DNA of 64,000 bases from Streptomyces stelliscabiei (lineage in GTDB: Bacteria > Actinomycetota > Actinomycetes > Streptomycetales > Streptomycetaceae), in contig NZ_JADBGF010000001.1 of NCBI RefSeq assembly GCF_014873495.1, positions 4,278,001-4,342,000 on the forward strand. Direction: 5' to 3'. Position 1 is the stretch's first letter. Each line of letters opens with the position of its first letter. Of this stretch, positions 1-7,701 are shown piece by piece. The notes beneath the pieces are model-generated. The model was not told where the DNA came from. It saw only the letters and a list, made by a program, of their open reading frames with translations, and searched no databases. The position numbers and the translations under genes were made by a program.

Positions 1-513
1 CAGCAGCACCGGGGAGAGCACGACGTACCAGATGTAGGTGCGCACGTACCAGAGGGGTCCGGCCAGTTCCACGGCCCAGTCGGCGCCGATGAAGCCGTGC
101 ACCCCGGGCAGGCCGTCGGCGTACGGCGGCTCGCTGACCGGGAGGATCCAGAACGCGAGGTGGAACCACCACCAGAGGGGATGCCAGTACGGATCCGGCG
201 CCCAGCCCTGGGCCACCATCCCCGTCACGCCGACGACGCCCAGCAGCCACACCGGGGGCAGCAGACGGCGCAGCCGGCCCCTGATGACACCCAGCGCCGG
301 GCGCTTCAGCGAGCGCGCCATGAGGTTGCCGGCGAGCGCGAACATCACGCCCATGGAGGGGAAGACGAGCGGCAGCCAGCTCCAGCCGGCCAGGTGGTAG
401 AGCACCACCCGGAAGATGGCGAGGGCCCGCAGCAGGTCGAAGTAGCGGTCCCGGCCGGAGACGGCCGGGGCGGCCGGGGTCTGCGGTGCGGAGTCCTGGG
501 TGAGGGTGCTCAT
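1..513 (-). CDS. acyltransferase family 3 membrane protein (partial, C-terminus off window)
   Basis: The first 171 residues are present; the gene runs off the left edge. The N-terminal stretch RYFDLLRALAIFRVVLYH, followed by several hydrophobic segments and a basic RGRLRRLLPP turn, is typical of the acyltransferase-3 (OafA/YrhL) family of polytopic membrane O-acyltransferases. The ATG overlaps the stop of the upstream deacetylase/glycosyltransferase gene by four bases (ATGA), so the two are very likely translated together. By context it could acylate the same extracellular polysaccharide; that is inference. The family assignment is fairly secure, the substrate is unknown. Confidence 0.8.
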   Translation of the reverse strand, partial: MSTLTQDSAPQTPAAPAVSGRDRYFDLLRALAIFRVVLYHLAGWSWLPLVFPSMGVMFALAGNLMARSLKRPALGVIRGRLRRLLPPVWLLGVVGVTGMVAQGWAPDPYWHPLWWWFHLAFWILPVSEPPYADGLPGVHGFIGADWAVELAGPLWYVRTYIWYVVLSPVLL

Positions 514-2882
514 CCGACCGGCCTCCGCTCTCCCGACTGCTGCCGCGGCACGGCGGCCGCCTGTTCCTGCGGTACGCCGGGCAGCCCCACGGCCCCCGTC
601 CGCCGCAGCTTCTGCCAGCGCAGCCGGCCGCCGGTCAGCGCCGTGATCCACGACTGCAGCAGGACGACGTACATGAGCTGGCGGTAGAGGATCTGCTGGA
701 GCGGGAGCGAGATCAGATGGGTCATGCGCTCCTTGTCGAGGTGGAACGCCAGCGCCGCGCACACCACCTGGACGGCCAGGACGCCCAGCCAGGCACCGAC
801 CGTCTTCTCGGTCGGCCCGAAGACCAGCCCGTAGAGCAGGAAGACGTCGATGAGCGGGGCCAGCAGCGGGGCCACGACCATGAACAGCGACACCAGCGGC
901 AGGCCCACGCGCCCGAAGCGGCCCGAGGGGCCCCGGTCGAAGAACGAGCCCCGGTGCTTCCAGATCGCCTGCATCGTGCCGTAGGACCAGCGGTAGCGCT
1001 GCGACCACAGCTGCTGGACGGATTCCGGGGCCTCGGTCCAGGCGCGCGCGTTCTCGGCGTAGACGACGTGCCAGCCGTCCCGGTGCATGGCCATGGTGAT
1101 GTCGGTGTCCTCGGCGAGGGTGTCCTCGCTCATGCCGCCGACGCGTTCGAGGGCCTCGCGCCGGAACGCCCCGACCGCGCCGGGGATGGTCGGCATGCAG
1201 CGCAGGACGTCGTACATCCGGCGGTCGAGGTTGAAACCCATCACGTACTCGATGTGCTGCCAGGCGCCGATCATGGTGTCGCGGTTGCCCACCTTGGCGT
1301 TGCCGGCGACCGCGCCGACCCGGGGGTCGGCGAACGGCTGGACCAGCTCGCGTACGGTGGACGGTTCGAAGACCGTGTCGCCGTCCATCATGACGATGAT
1401 CTCGTGACGGGCGTTGGCGATGCCCCGGTTGAGGGCGGCCGGCTTGCCCGCGTTGAGCTGGCGTACGACACGGACGCCCGACAGGTCCTGGCTCAGTTCC
1501 TCCACGATGCGTGCCGTGCCGTCGCTGGAGCCGTCGTCGATGACCAGCACCTCGATGGGGTGGTCGCTCGCCACCAGCGAACGGACCGTCTTCTCGATGC
1601 ACTTGGCCTCGTTGTACGCCGGGACGAGCACCGACACCGGTTCCGTGACGGGCCCGTCCGTGCCCCAGCTGAAGCCACGACGCCTGACCTTGCGGGCGTG
1701 CGCGATCGACAGGATCAGCATCAGGCCGAAGCGGGCGAGGACGAGGACGCCGACGACCGCGAGGGCGACCACGAGGACGCTCGTCGTCCTCTCCGACACC
1801 TGCACCAGCGTCACCCACACCTTGCCCTTCACCAGACCGAGGCCGGTGACGGGGGTGTGCGCGCTGGGCGCCTCCAGGGCACCGGTGAGGGTGTCGAACG
1901 TGTAGCCCTCGGCCTGGAGTTTGCTGATGTACCGGTCCAGAGCGGCGACGGTCTGCGAGCGGTCGCCGCCGGCGTCGTGCATCAGCACGATGTGACCGTC
2001 ACCGCGGCGCTCGGGCGTGGCCCGGCGGATGATCTCGTCGACGCCGGGACGGGCCCAGTCCTCGCTGTCGGTGTCACTGACGACGGTGATGTAGCCGCGG
2101 CTGCCGATGTACTCCGTGACCGGCCATGTCCGGTTGTCCATCTGGTCCGAGAACGAGGAGTACGGCGGCCGGAACAGGGAGGTACGGATGCCCGCCGCGC
2201 CCGCGAGCGCGAGCTGGTTCTGGGACAGCTCCCAGTCGATGCGGTCCTTGCTCTGGAGCGAGAGGTCCGGGTGGTTGAAGGTGTGCAGGCCGATCTCGTG
2301 GCCCTCGTCGACCATCCGCTGGACCAGGTCCGGATAGCGCGAGGCCATCGTGCCGGTGATGAAGAAGACGGCCTTGGCGTCGTGCCTCTTCAGCATGTCG
2401 AGGACCTTGGGGGTCCACGTGGGGTCGGGCCCGTCGTCGAACGTCAGGACCAGCTCGTGATCGGGGATGTCCAGGCTGATCCGGCGGCCCGAGCGGGTGT
2501 CGATCACGGGCCCGCCCTTGAGTATCTTCTTCGGCACCCGGTCGTTCGCCACCGGCGGCCCGACCCGGTGGTCCGCGAGGATCTCGCTGTGCACGTATCC
2601 GCGCAGCATCAGCATGGCCATCAGGGCGAGGAGCAGCACGCAGGGCAGCAGATAGCGCAGCGGCACGCGGCGTCCGGAACGCTTGCGCACCCGCTTGCGC
2701 GGGCTCTTGCCGGGGCTCTTGCCCGAACTCGGGCTCGGGCTCGGCCCTTCGGCCGTGTCGCCTGCCGAGTCGCCGGCCGTGCCGCCCTCGGGGACTTCGG
2801 GGACCTGCGGTGCTCGCGGTGTGCGGGTACGGCGTGGGGCGGCGGCACGCGAAGGCGTGCCGCCGCGCTGGGAGCGGGTCAT
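510..2882 (-). CDS. matB: bifunctional polysaccharide deacetylase / family 2 glycosyltransferase (MatB-like)
   Basis: 790 aa fusion. A Ser/Pro/Lys-rich cytosolic N-terminus leads to a transmembrane segment (about 72-92), then a NodB carbohydrate-esterase domain (about 140-330) with metal-binding motifs LTFDDGPDPTW and HTFNHPD. After a second membrane span (about 365-390) comes a processive GT2 domain with VIDDGSSDGTA, MMDGDTVF, AEDTDITM and the QRYRWSYG signature of cellulose/hyaluronan/poly-GlcNAc synthases, then C-terminal membrane helices. Known family: Streptomyces MatB makes and partly deacetylates a poly-beta-1,6-GlcNAc-like polymer with MatA, promoting pellet formation. The start shares one base with the stop of the upstream gene (TGATG). 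The mat name rests on domain order and the partner gene, not on an alignment. Confidence 0.85.
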   Translation of the reverse strand: MTRSQRGGTPSRAAAPRRTRTPRAPQVPEVPEGGTAGDSAGDTAEGPSPSPSSGKSPGKSPRKRVRKRSGRRVPLRYLLPCVLLLALMAMLMLRGYVHSEILADHRVGPPVANDRVPKKILKGGPVIDTRSGRRISLDIPDHELVLTFDDGPDPTWTPKVLDMLKRHDAKAVFFITGTMASRYPDLVQRMVDEGHEIGLHTFNHPDLSLQSKDRIDWELSQNQLALAGAAGIRTSLFRPPYSSFSDQMDNRTWPVTEYIGSRGYITVVSDTDSEDWARPGVDEIIRRATPERRGDGHIVLMHDAGGDRSQTVAALDRYISKLQAEGYTFDTLTGALEAPSAHTPVTGLGLVKGKVWVTLVQVSERTTSVLVVALAVVGVLVLARFGLMLILSIAHARKVRRRGFSWGTDGPVTEPVSVLVPAYNEAKCIEKTVRSLVASDHPIEVLVIDDGSSDGTARIVEELSQDLSGVRVVRQLNAGKPAALNRGIANARHEIIVMMDGDTVFEPSTVRELVQPFADPRVGAVAGNAKVGNRDTMIGAWQHIEYVMGFNLDRRMYDVLRCMPTIPGAVGAFRREALERVGGMSEDTLAEDTDITMAMHRDGWHVVYAENARAWTEAPESVQQLWSQRYRWSYGTMQAIWKHRGSFFDRGPSGRFGRVGLPLVSLFMVVAPLLAPLIDVFLLYGLVFGPTEKTVGAWLGVLAVQVVCAALAFHLDKERMTHLISLPLQQILYRQLMYVVLLQSWITALTGGRLRWQKLRRTGAVGLPGVPQEQAAAVPRQQSGERRPVG

Positions 2883-3940
2883 CAGGCGGGGCTCTCCGGG
2901 TTCTGCGGGTCCTGCGGGCCCGACGGCTCCTGCGGACTCTGCGAGTCCTGCGGCGTCGACGGGGCGGGCTCTACGGGCGCCGGGGACGCCGGTCCGTCGG
3001 CGACGGTGTCCGTGCCGGGGCCCGGTCCCGGGTCCGGTGAGCCGGTCTCGGAGGGCGAGGGCGAGGGCGCGGGCGGCTCCGCGGGACTGGGGTCCGCCTT
3101 CGGCGGCTCGGGCGCGGGGGCGGACGGCTCGGGGTCCTTCGCGCCGCCGCTCGGCTTCGGCTGCGGCTTCGGCGTCGCCTTGGCGCTGGGCCCGGCCGAC
3201 GGCTCGGCACTGGCGGACTTCTCCGGCTGCTTCGCCTTGCCGGACGAACCGGCCGGGGACTTGGCGCCGGGCGAGGACGTCGCTCCCGTACGGCCCCCGC
3301 CCGGACCCGCGTCCGGTACGAAGCCCTCCGCCTCGTCGGACCGGTCGTCCGACTCGGCGGGCAGCGGGGGCGTGTCCACCTTGCCCGCCGGTTTGTCGTC
3401 CTTCTGCATCGGCACCGGCAGCCAGGGCGCGTCGGAGTTGCCCGACACGAGGGTGCCGACGATGACCACCGCGTACGCGGCGCAGGCGGTGCCGACGGCG
3501 ATGCCGAGGCGCCGGTAGAGGTTCCGGCGGCGGCCCGACTCGTCCACGAAGACCGGGCCGTCGGAGTCCTGAGCGGCTCCCGCGGCGTCCCCGTCCTTGC
3601 CGGCGTGCCTGCCCTGGCCCTCGTCCACTTCGCGCCCCACACCGTCGAGTTGCACGGTCACCTCGTGCGGATCGTGATTACGGCCCGGCTGGTCGGGCTG
3701 CTCCCAGGGCGCCGGGACGACACCCGACAGGGCCCCGGGCGTCGCGGAGGCGGTCGGCTGCCGGGGCACTCCGCTCCCTCGGCCCGCCCCGCTCCGGGAG
3801 ACGGCTCCCGTTCTGCCGGCGGCCTCGGGCCAGACCACCTCGCCGCCGGAGCCACTACCACCACGGCCTGGACCGAGGCCTTCACCTTCGCCGTCGGTCC
3901 GCTTCGGCTGAATGCCGTTGGGCCAGTTGTCGACGTGCAC
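2882..3940 (-). CDS. matA: Pro/Ser/Lys-rich single-span membrane protein (MatA-like)
   Basis: Predicted 352 aa. I place the start at a GTG (VHVDNWPNG) with a purine-rich GGGGGGAAG just upstream rather than at the longest frame, which reaches 4021. A disordered Gly/Ser-rich cytosolic part ends in RRRNLYRRLG, followed by one transmembrane helix (about 143-163, GIAVGTACAAYAVVIVGTLV). The outer part is a low-complexity Pro/Ser/Ala/Lys tail that probably crosses the cell wall. The stop overlaps the MatB-like gene, so the two form one unit. In Streptomyces matA is required with matB for adhesive exopolysaccharide; the molecular role of MatA is not clear and nothing catalytic is visible here. Confidence 0.65.
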   Translation of the reverse strand: MHVDNWPNGIQPKRTDGEGEGLGPGRGGSGSGGEVVWPEAAGRTGAVSRSGAGRGSGVPRQPTASATPGALSGVVPAPWEQPDQPGRNHDPHEVTVQLDGVGREVDEGQGRHAGKDGDAAGAAQDSDGPVFVDESGRRRNLYRRLGIAVGTACAAYAVVIVGTLVSGNSDAPWLPVPMQKDDKPAGKVDTPPLPAESDDRSDEAEGFVPDAGPGGGRTGATSSPGAKSPAGSSGKAKQPEKSASAEPSAGPSAKATPKPQPKPSGGAKDPEPSAPAPEPPKADPSPAEPPAPSPSPSETGSPDPGPGPGTDTVADGPASPAPVEPAPSTPQDSQSPQEPSGPQDPQNPESPA

Positions 3941-4396
3941 GCACTTCCCCCCACGGGATCGTTCCGGGCGCGTGTTCGATGCCGGGCTGTCGCACTTTCC
4001 TGTACCGGACCGGGCCCCCACCCGATCCGGGGCGCCCCGCCCATCACACGCACCCTGGCCAACGAATGTATGGGTGGGAAAGATGTGTATGTGTGTGCTG
4101 TCAGGTGAAGGTCATCATGATGAGTGCATCTGTGGGCGAAATCCCCCCGTCCTCCAGATCCGCCAGCCATAATCCCGCCCCCACCGCCACGGCCCCCGAC
4201 CCGACCACCGGCTCCGGCCCCGGCCCCGGCTCCGGCCCCGGCTCAGGCCCACCGCATGCCACGAGCGGGCACGCCGCCACGCCCCGGCGAAGGTCCAGCT
4301 GAGCGCGTCGCCCCGGCGGCCGAACCCCGACACCCTCACCGCCTCCCCCACCCCCGCAGCACCCCCACCCCCCGGAGACGGATCCCGTACGCCCCA

Positions 4397-4425
4397 TTGA
4401 CGCGCCCCCGGCCCGCCTCTACCTT
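4397..4425 (+). promoter_or_regulatory. promoter of the alpha-xyloside operon
   Basis: TTGACG (4397-4402), a 17-base spacer and TACCTT (4420-4425) fit a housekeeping (HrdB-type) promoter. The expected start of transcription falls in the palindromic operator just downstream. Confidence 0.6.
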
Positions 4426-4427
4426 CC

Positions 4428-4465
4428 GTCGAAGCGCTTCGACTTCATTCATCGAAGCGATTCGA
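4428..4465. promoter_or_regulatory. LacI-type tandem operators
   Basis: GTCGAAGCGCTTCGAC at 4428-4443 is a perfect 16-base palindrome with the central CG typical of LacI-family operators. TCGAAGCGATTCGA at 4452-4465 is a second, imperfect copy 24 bases downstream. They lie directly after the -10 box, where a bound repressor would block initiation. The likely ligand is the LacI regulator that ends this operon. Confidence 0.75.
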
Positions 4466-4508
4466 CGACACCTTTCGACGATCCATCCGACTCCCCCGGA
4501 GGCGCAGG

Positions 4509-5804
4509 ATGTTGACGGCACGAAGGCGTACGGCGGCGGCCGCGATGGCGCTCGGTGGAGCGCTGCTCCTGGTCTCCTGCGGCGGTTCGGACAGCGGCGG
4601 CGGTGGCGACGGGCGGACCCTCCGCCTCTGGCACTACGAAGGTCCGGACAGCGCGATGGGCGTGGCCTGGAACGCGGCGATCAAGGAGTTCGAGAGGACC
4701 CACCCGGGCGTCGAGGTCGAGTTCGAGGAGAAGGGGTTCGAACAGATCCGGAAGACCGCCCCCATGGTCCTCAACTCCTCCGACGCGCCCGACCTCATGG
4801 AGTACAACAAGGGCAACGCGACCGCGGGTCTCCTCTCCAAGCAGGGCCTCCTCACCGACCTCACCCCGCAGGTCGGTGAGCGCGGCTGGGACAAGAAGCT
4901 CAGCGCGGGCGTCCGTACCACCAGCCGCTACGACACCGACGGCGTCATGGGCTCCGGCGCCTGGTACGGCGTACCGAACTACGCCGAGTACACGATGGTC
5001 TTCTACAACAAGGACCTCTTCGCCGAGCACGGCATCGAGGAGCCCACCACGCTCGCCGAACTCACCGCCGCCATGGACGAGTTCGTGAAGGCGGGCATCA
5101 CCCCGCTCGCCAACGCCGGCGCCGAGTACATGGCGCAGCAGTACCTGTACCAGCTGGCGCTGAGCAGGGCCGATCGTGCTTGGGTGGACTCCTACGAGCT
5201 GTACGAGGGCGAGACCGACTTCCACGACGCCGCCTGGACGTACGGGGCGGAGACCTTCGCGGACTGGGTGGAGAAGGGGTACATCGGCGAGAAGTCGACC
5301 GGGGCGAAGTCCGAGGACGCGGGCGTCTCCTTCATCCAGGGCAAGGCGCCGATCCTGTTCTCGGGGAGCTGGTGGTACGGCCGGTTCCAGGCGGAGAACA
5401 CCTTCGACTGGGGCACCTTCCTGTGGCCCGACACGAACCTCACACTCGGCTCCGGCGGCAACCTCTGGGTCGTCCCCCAGGGCGCGAAGAACAAGGAACT
5501 CGCCTACGACTTCATCGACATCACCCTGTCGGAGAAGATCCAGAACCTGCTCGGCGACAAGGGCGGTGTCCCGGTGGCCGCGGACCCCGGCGCGATCACC
5601 GACCCCCGGGCCAAGAAGCTGATCGCCGACTTCAACACCCTCTCCGAGAAGGACGGCCTGGCCTTCTACCCGGACTGGCCCGTGCCCGGTTTCTACGACG
5701 TCCTCGTCTCCGAGACCCAGAAGCTGATCACCGGCGACACCGACCCGGACGCCTACCTGGACGCGATCGGGAAGGCGTACGAGAAGGACGCACCGAAGCG
5801 ATGA
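4509..5804 (+). CDS. ABC transporter sugar-binding lipoprotein
   Basis: 431 aa. The start follows a good ribosome site (GGAGGCGCAGG). The N-terminus has basic residues, a hydrophobic core and a lipobox LLVSC with the lipidated Cys at 24, so it is a membrane-anchored extracytoplasmic receptor. The rest fits the family 1 solute-binding fold: WHYEGPDS strand, EYNKGNA and YNKDLF motifs and repeated Trp residues suited to sugar stacking. It is the first gene of a coupled operon with two permeases, a GH31 alpha-xylosidase and a LacI regulator, so the ligand is probably an alpha-xyloside or xyloglucan oligosaccharide (inference). No ATPase gene is in the operon; Streptomyces sugar importers commonly share the MsiK ATPase encoded elsewhere. 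Confidence 0.9.
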   Translation: MLTARRRTAAAAMALGGALLLVSCGGSDSGGGGDGRTLRLWHYEGPDSAMGVAWNAAIKEFERTHPGVEVEFEEKGFEQIRKTAPMVLNSSDAPDLMEYNKGNATAGLLSKQGLLTDLTPQVGERGWDKKLSAGVRTTSRYDTDGVMGSGAWYGVPNYAEYTMVFYNKDLFAEHGIEEPTTLAELTAAMDEFVKAGITPLANAGAEYMAQQYLYQLALSRADRAWVDSYELYEGETDFHDAAWTYGAETFADWVEKGYIGEKSTGAKSEDAGVSFIQGKAPILFSGSWWYGRFQAENTFDWGTFLWPDTNLTLGSGGNLWVVPQGAKNKELAYDFIDITLSEKIQNLLGDKGGVPVAADPGAITDPRAKKLIADFNTLSEKDGLAFYPDWPVPGFYDVLVSETQKLITGDTDPDAYLDAIGKAYEKDAPKR

Positions 5805-6772
5805 CGGTGACCGTGGAGCGGGGGCGGGCGGTCGCCGAGGAGGGGCGCGACGGCGGCACCCGCCGGACCCGAGCCGACCGTGACTCCTACGCGCTGTTCC
5901 TCCTGCCCGGCGCCCTCGCCTTCCTCGCGGTCGTCGTCGTGCCGTTCCTGATGAACACGGGGGTGAGCTTCACCGACTGGCAGGGGGTCGGCGGTCCGGA
6001 ATGGTCGGGGCTCGCCAACTACCGGGAGCTGCTGGACGACTCCGCGTTCTGGGCGTCGTTCCGGCACAGCCTGTTCATGGTGGTGGCGATGGCCGCCGTG
6101 CCGACCGCGCTCGGGCTGGTCCTGGCCGCCGCCCTGTTCGACTTCGTCGGCACGCACTTCGGCAGCCGGGTCACCGCCGTGCTGCGGGCCTGCTTCTACC
6201 TGCCCCAGGTGCTGCCGATCGCGGTGGCGGGCATCGTCTGGAGCTGGATCCTCGCCCCCGAGAACGGCTCCCTGAACGAGCTGCTGAAGGCGGTGGGGCT
6301 CGGCGGATGGCAGCAGGACTGGCTCGGCGACCCCGACCTCGCCCTCTACACGGTCATGGCCGTGATGGTCTGGGTGCAGCTCGGCTTCCCGCTGGTCGTC
6401 TTCATGGCCGGGCTGCAGCGCGTCGACCCGGCGCTGTACGAGGCCGCCGAACTGGACGGCGCCGGCTGGTGGCGCCGCTTCCGGCACATCACGCTGCCGC
6501 AGATCCGGCCCGAGATCCATGTGGTCCTGCTGTGGTGCACGATCGCCGCGCTGAAGGTGTTCGGCGCGGTGTACGTCCTGACGAAGGGCGGCCCGGGCGG
6601 CGCCACGGACGTGCCGTCCTACTTCTCCTTCACCACGTTCTTCGAGAAGACCCAGGTCGGCTACGGCGCCGCGATCTCCACCGTCCTGACCGTGATCGTC
6701 CTGGCCCTGGCCCTGGTCGGCCTGCGGCTCCAGACCCGAGCCGAGGACGCCGAGGAGGGAGCCCGCCCATGA
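5801..6772 (+). CDS. sugar ABC transporter permease (MalF-type)
   Basis: 323 aa with six predicted helices after an Arg/Glu-rich tail. The cytoplasmic coupling motif is EAAELDGAGWWRRFRHITLP, the EAA loop that contacts the ATPase. The ATG overlaps the stop of the binding-protein gene (ATGA), showing translational coupling. It forms the channel with the next permease. Typical length and order for carbohydrate-uptake family 1 importers. Confidence 0.92.
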   Translation: MTVTVERGRAVAEEGRDGGTRRTRADRDSYALFLLPGALAFLAVVVVPFLMNTGVSFTDWQGVGGPEWSGLANYRELLDDSAFWASFRHSLFMVVAMAAVPTALGLVLAAALFDFVGTHFGSRVTAVLRACFYLPQVLPIAVAGIVWSWILAPENGSLNELLKAVGLGGWQQDWLGDPDLALYTVMAVMVWVQLGFPLVVFMAGLQRVDPALYEAAELDGAGWWRRFRHITLPQIRPEIHVVLLWCTIAALKVFGAVYVLTKGGPGGATDVPSYFSFTTFFEKTQVGYGAAISTVLTVIVLALALVGLRLQTRAEDAEEGARP

Positions 6773-7677
6773 CCGGCACGACCGGCTCGACCGGCATGAC
6801 CGGAGGGATCACGCGTGCGAGCAGAGCGCCGCGTACGCGCGCAGGCACACCGCGCGTGACCACCGTCCGCCGCTACCCCGTCCTCGTGGCCCTCTGCGTC
6901 GCCGCCCTCTTCATGGTCGTCCCGTTCCTGATCGTGGCCGTGAACGCGGTGAAGTCCCCTGCGGAGTACTCGCGCGGCGGCCCGCTCAGCCTCCCCGACG
7001 GCCTCTACCTCGACGGGCTGAAGGACTTCTGGCAGCGGGTCGACTACGGCCGGAAGCTGTTCAACTCGGTGCTGATCAGCGGCTCGGTGGCGGTCCTGGC
7101 CGTCGTCCTGTCCGTGCTCAACGCGTACGCGATCGGCATCGGCCGGGTCCGGGGCCGCACCTGGATCCTCGCCTTCTTCGTGCTGGCGAACATGCTGCCG
7201 CAGGAGGCGCTGGTCTACCCGGTGTACTTCCTCGCCAAGGAGGCCGGCCTCTACGACACCCGGCTGAGCGTGGTCATCGTCTTCACGGTGATCCAGGCGG
7301 CCTTCGGCACCTACCTCCTCTCCTCGGTCCTCGGGCGGTTCCCCCGCGAGATCGTCGAGGCGGCCCGGATCGACGGCGCGAGCAAGTGGCAGATCCTGTG
7401 GCGGATCGTCGTCCCCGTCAGCCGGCCCACCCTCGGCGTGCTCCTGGTCTTCTTCTTCATCTGGACCTGGAACGAGTTCCTGCTGCCCCTGGTGATGCTG
7501 ATCTCCAACGACAACCAGACCGTCTCGGTGGCCCTCGGCGTCCTCCAGGGCCAGCGCCTGATGGACGCCACGATGACCAACGCGGCGGCCCTGCTCGGCC
7601 TGCTCCCCGCTCTCGTGTTCTTCCTCCTCTTCCAGCGCACGCTCACCCGCGGCATCGCGGTCGGAGCCGTGAAGTAG
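6769..7677 (+). CDS. sugar ABC transporter permease (MalG-type)
   Basis: 302 aa, six helices, EAA loop EAARIDGASKWQILWRIVVP, and the C-terminal QRTLTRGIAVGAVK ending usual in MalG-like subunits. The start overlaps the previous stop (ATGA). The N-terminus is rich in Thr/Gly/Met (MTGTTGSTGMTGG), so translation could also begin at an internal GTG before TTVRRYPVL. It pairs with the MalF-type permease. Confidence 0.92.
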   Translation: MTGTTGSTGMTGGITRASRAPRTRAGTPRVTTVRRYPVLVALCVAALFMVVPFLIVAVNAVKSPAEYSRGGPLSLPDGLYLDGLKDFWQRVDYGRKLFNSVLISGSVAVLAVVLSVLNAYAIGIGRVRGRTWILAFFVLANMLPQEALVYPVYFLAKEAGLYDTRLSVVIVFTVIQAAFGTYLLSSVLGRFPREIVEAARIDGASKWQILWRIVVPVSRPTLGVLLVFFFIWTWNEFLLPLVMLISNDNQTVSVALGVLQGQRLMDATMTNAAALLGLLPALVFFLLFQRTLTRGIAVGAVK

Positions 7678-7701
7678 GCCCCGGAAAGGAACCCCCCACC
7701 C

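Larger units (their letters stand above)
3941..4508. other. divergent intergenic region, mat genes / xyloside operon
   Basis: About 570 bases without a convincing gene; the reading frames here are compositional. The left half (around 4060-4110) is GT-rich and less GC-rich than the surroundings and should hold the mat promoter. Positions 4205-4250 are a simple CCGGCCCCGGCT-type repeat. The right end holds the promoter and operator of the xyloside operon, listed separately. Confidence 0.6.

Noticed and set aside
717..3518. 933-codon open frame on the plus strand opposite the mat genes
   Set aside because: Third-position GC bias on the other strand explains it; the translation is low-complexity His/Arg/Gly/Asp with no domain, while the minus strand has clear NodB and GT2 motifs.
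4205..4250. Simple CCGGCCCCGGCT repeat as a possible operator cluster
   Set aside because: Low-complexity GC sequence without dyad symmetry; the real operator-like palindrome is 180 bases further on.
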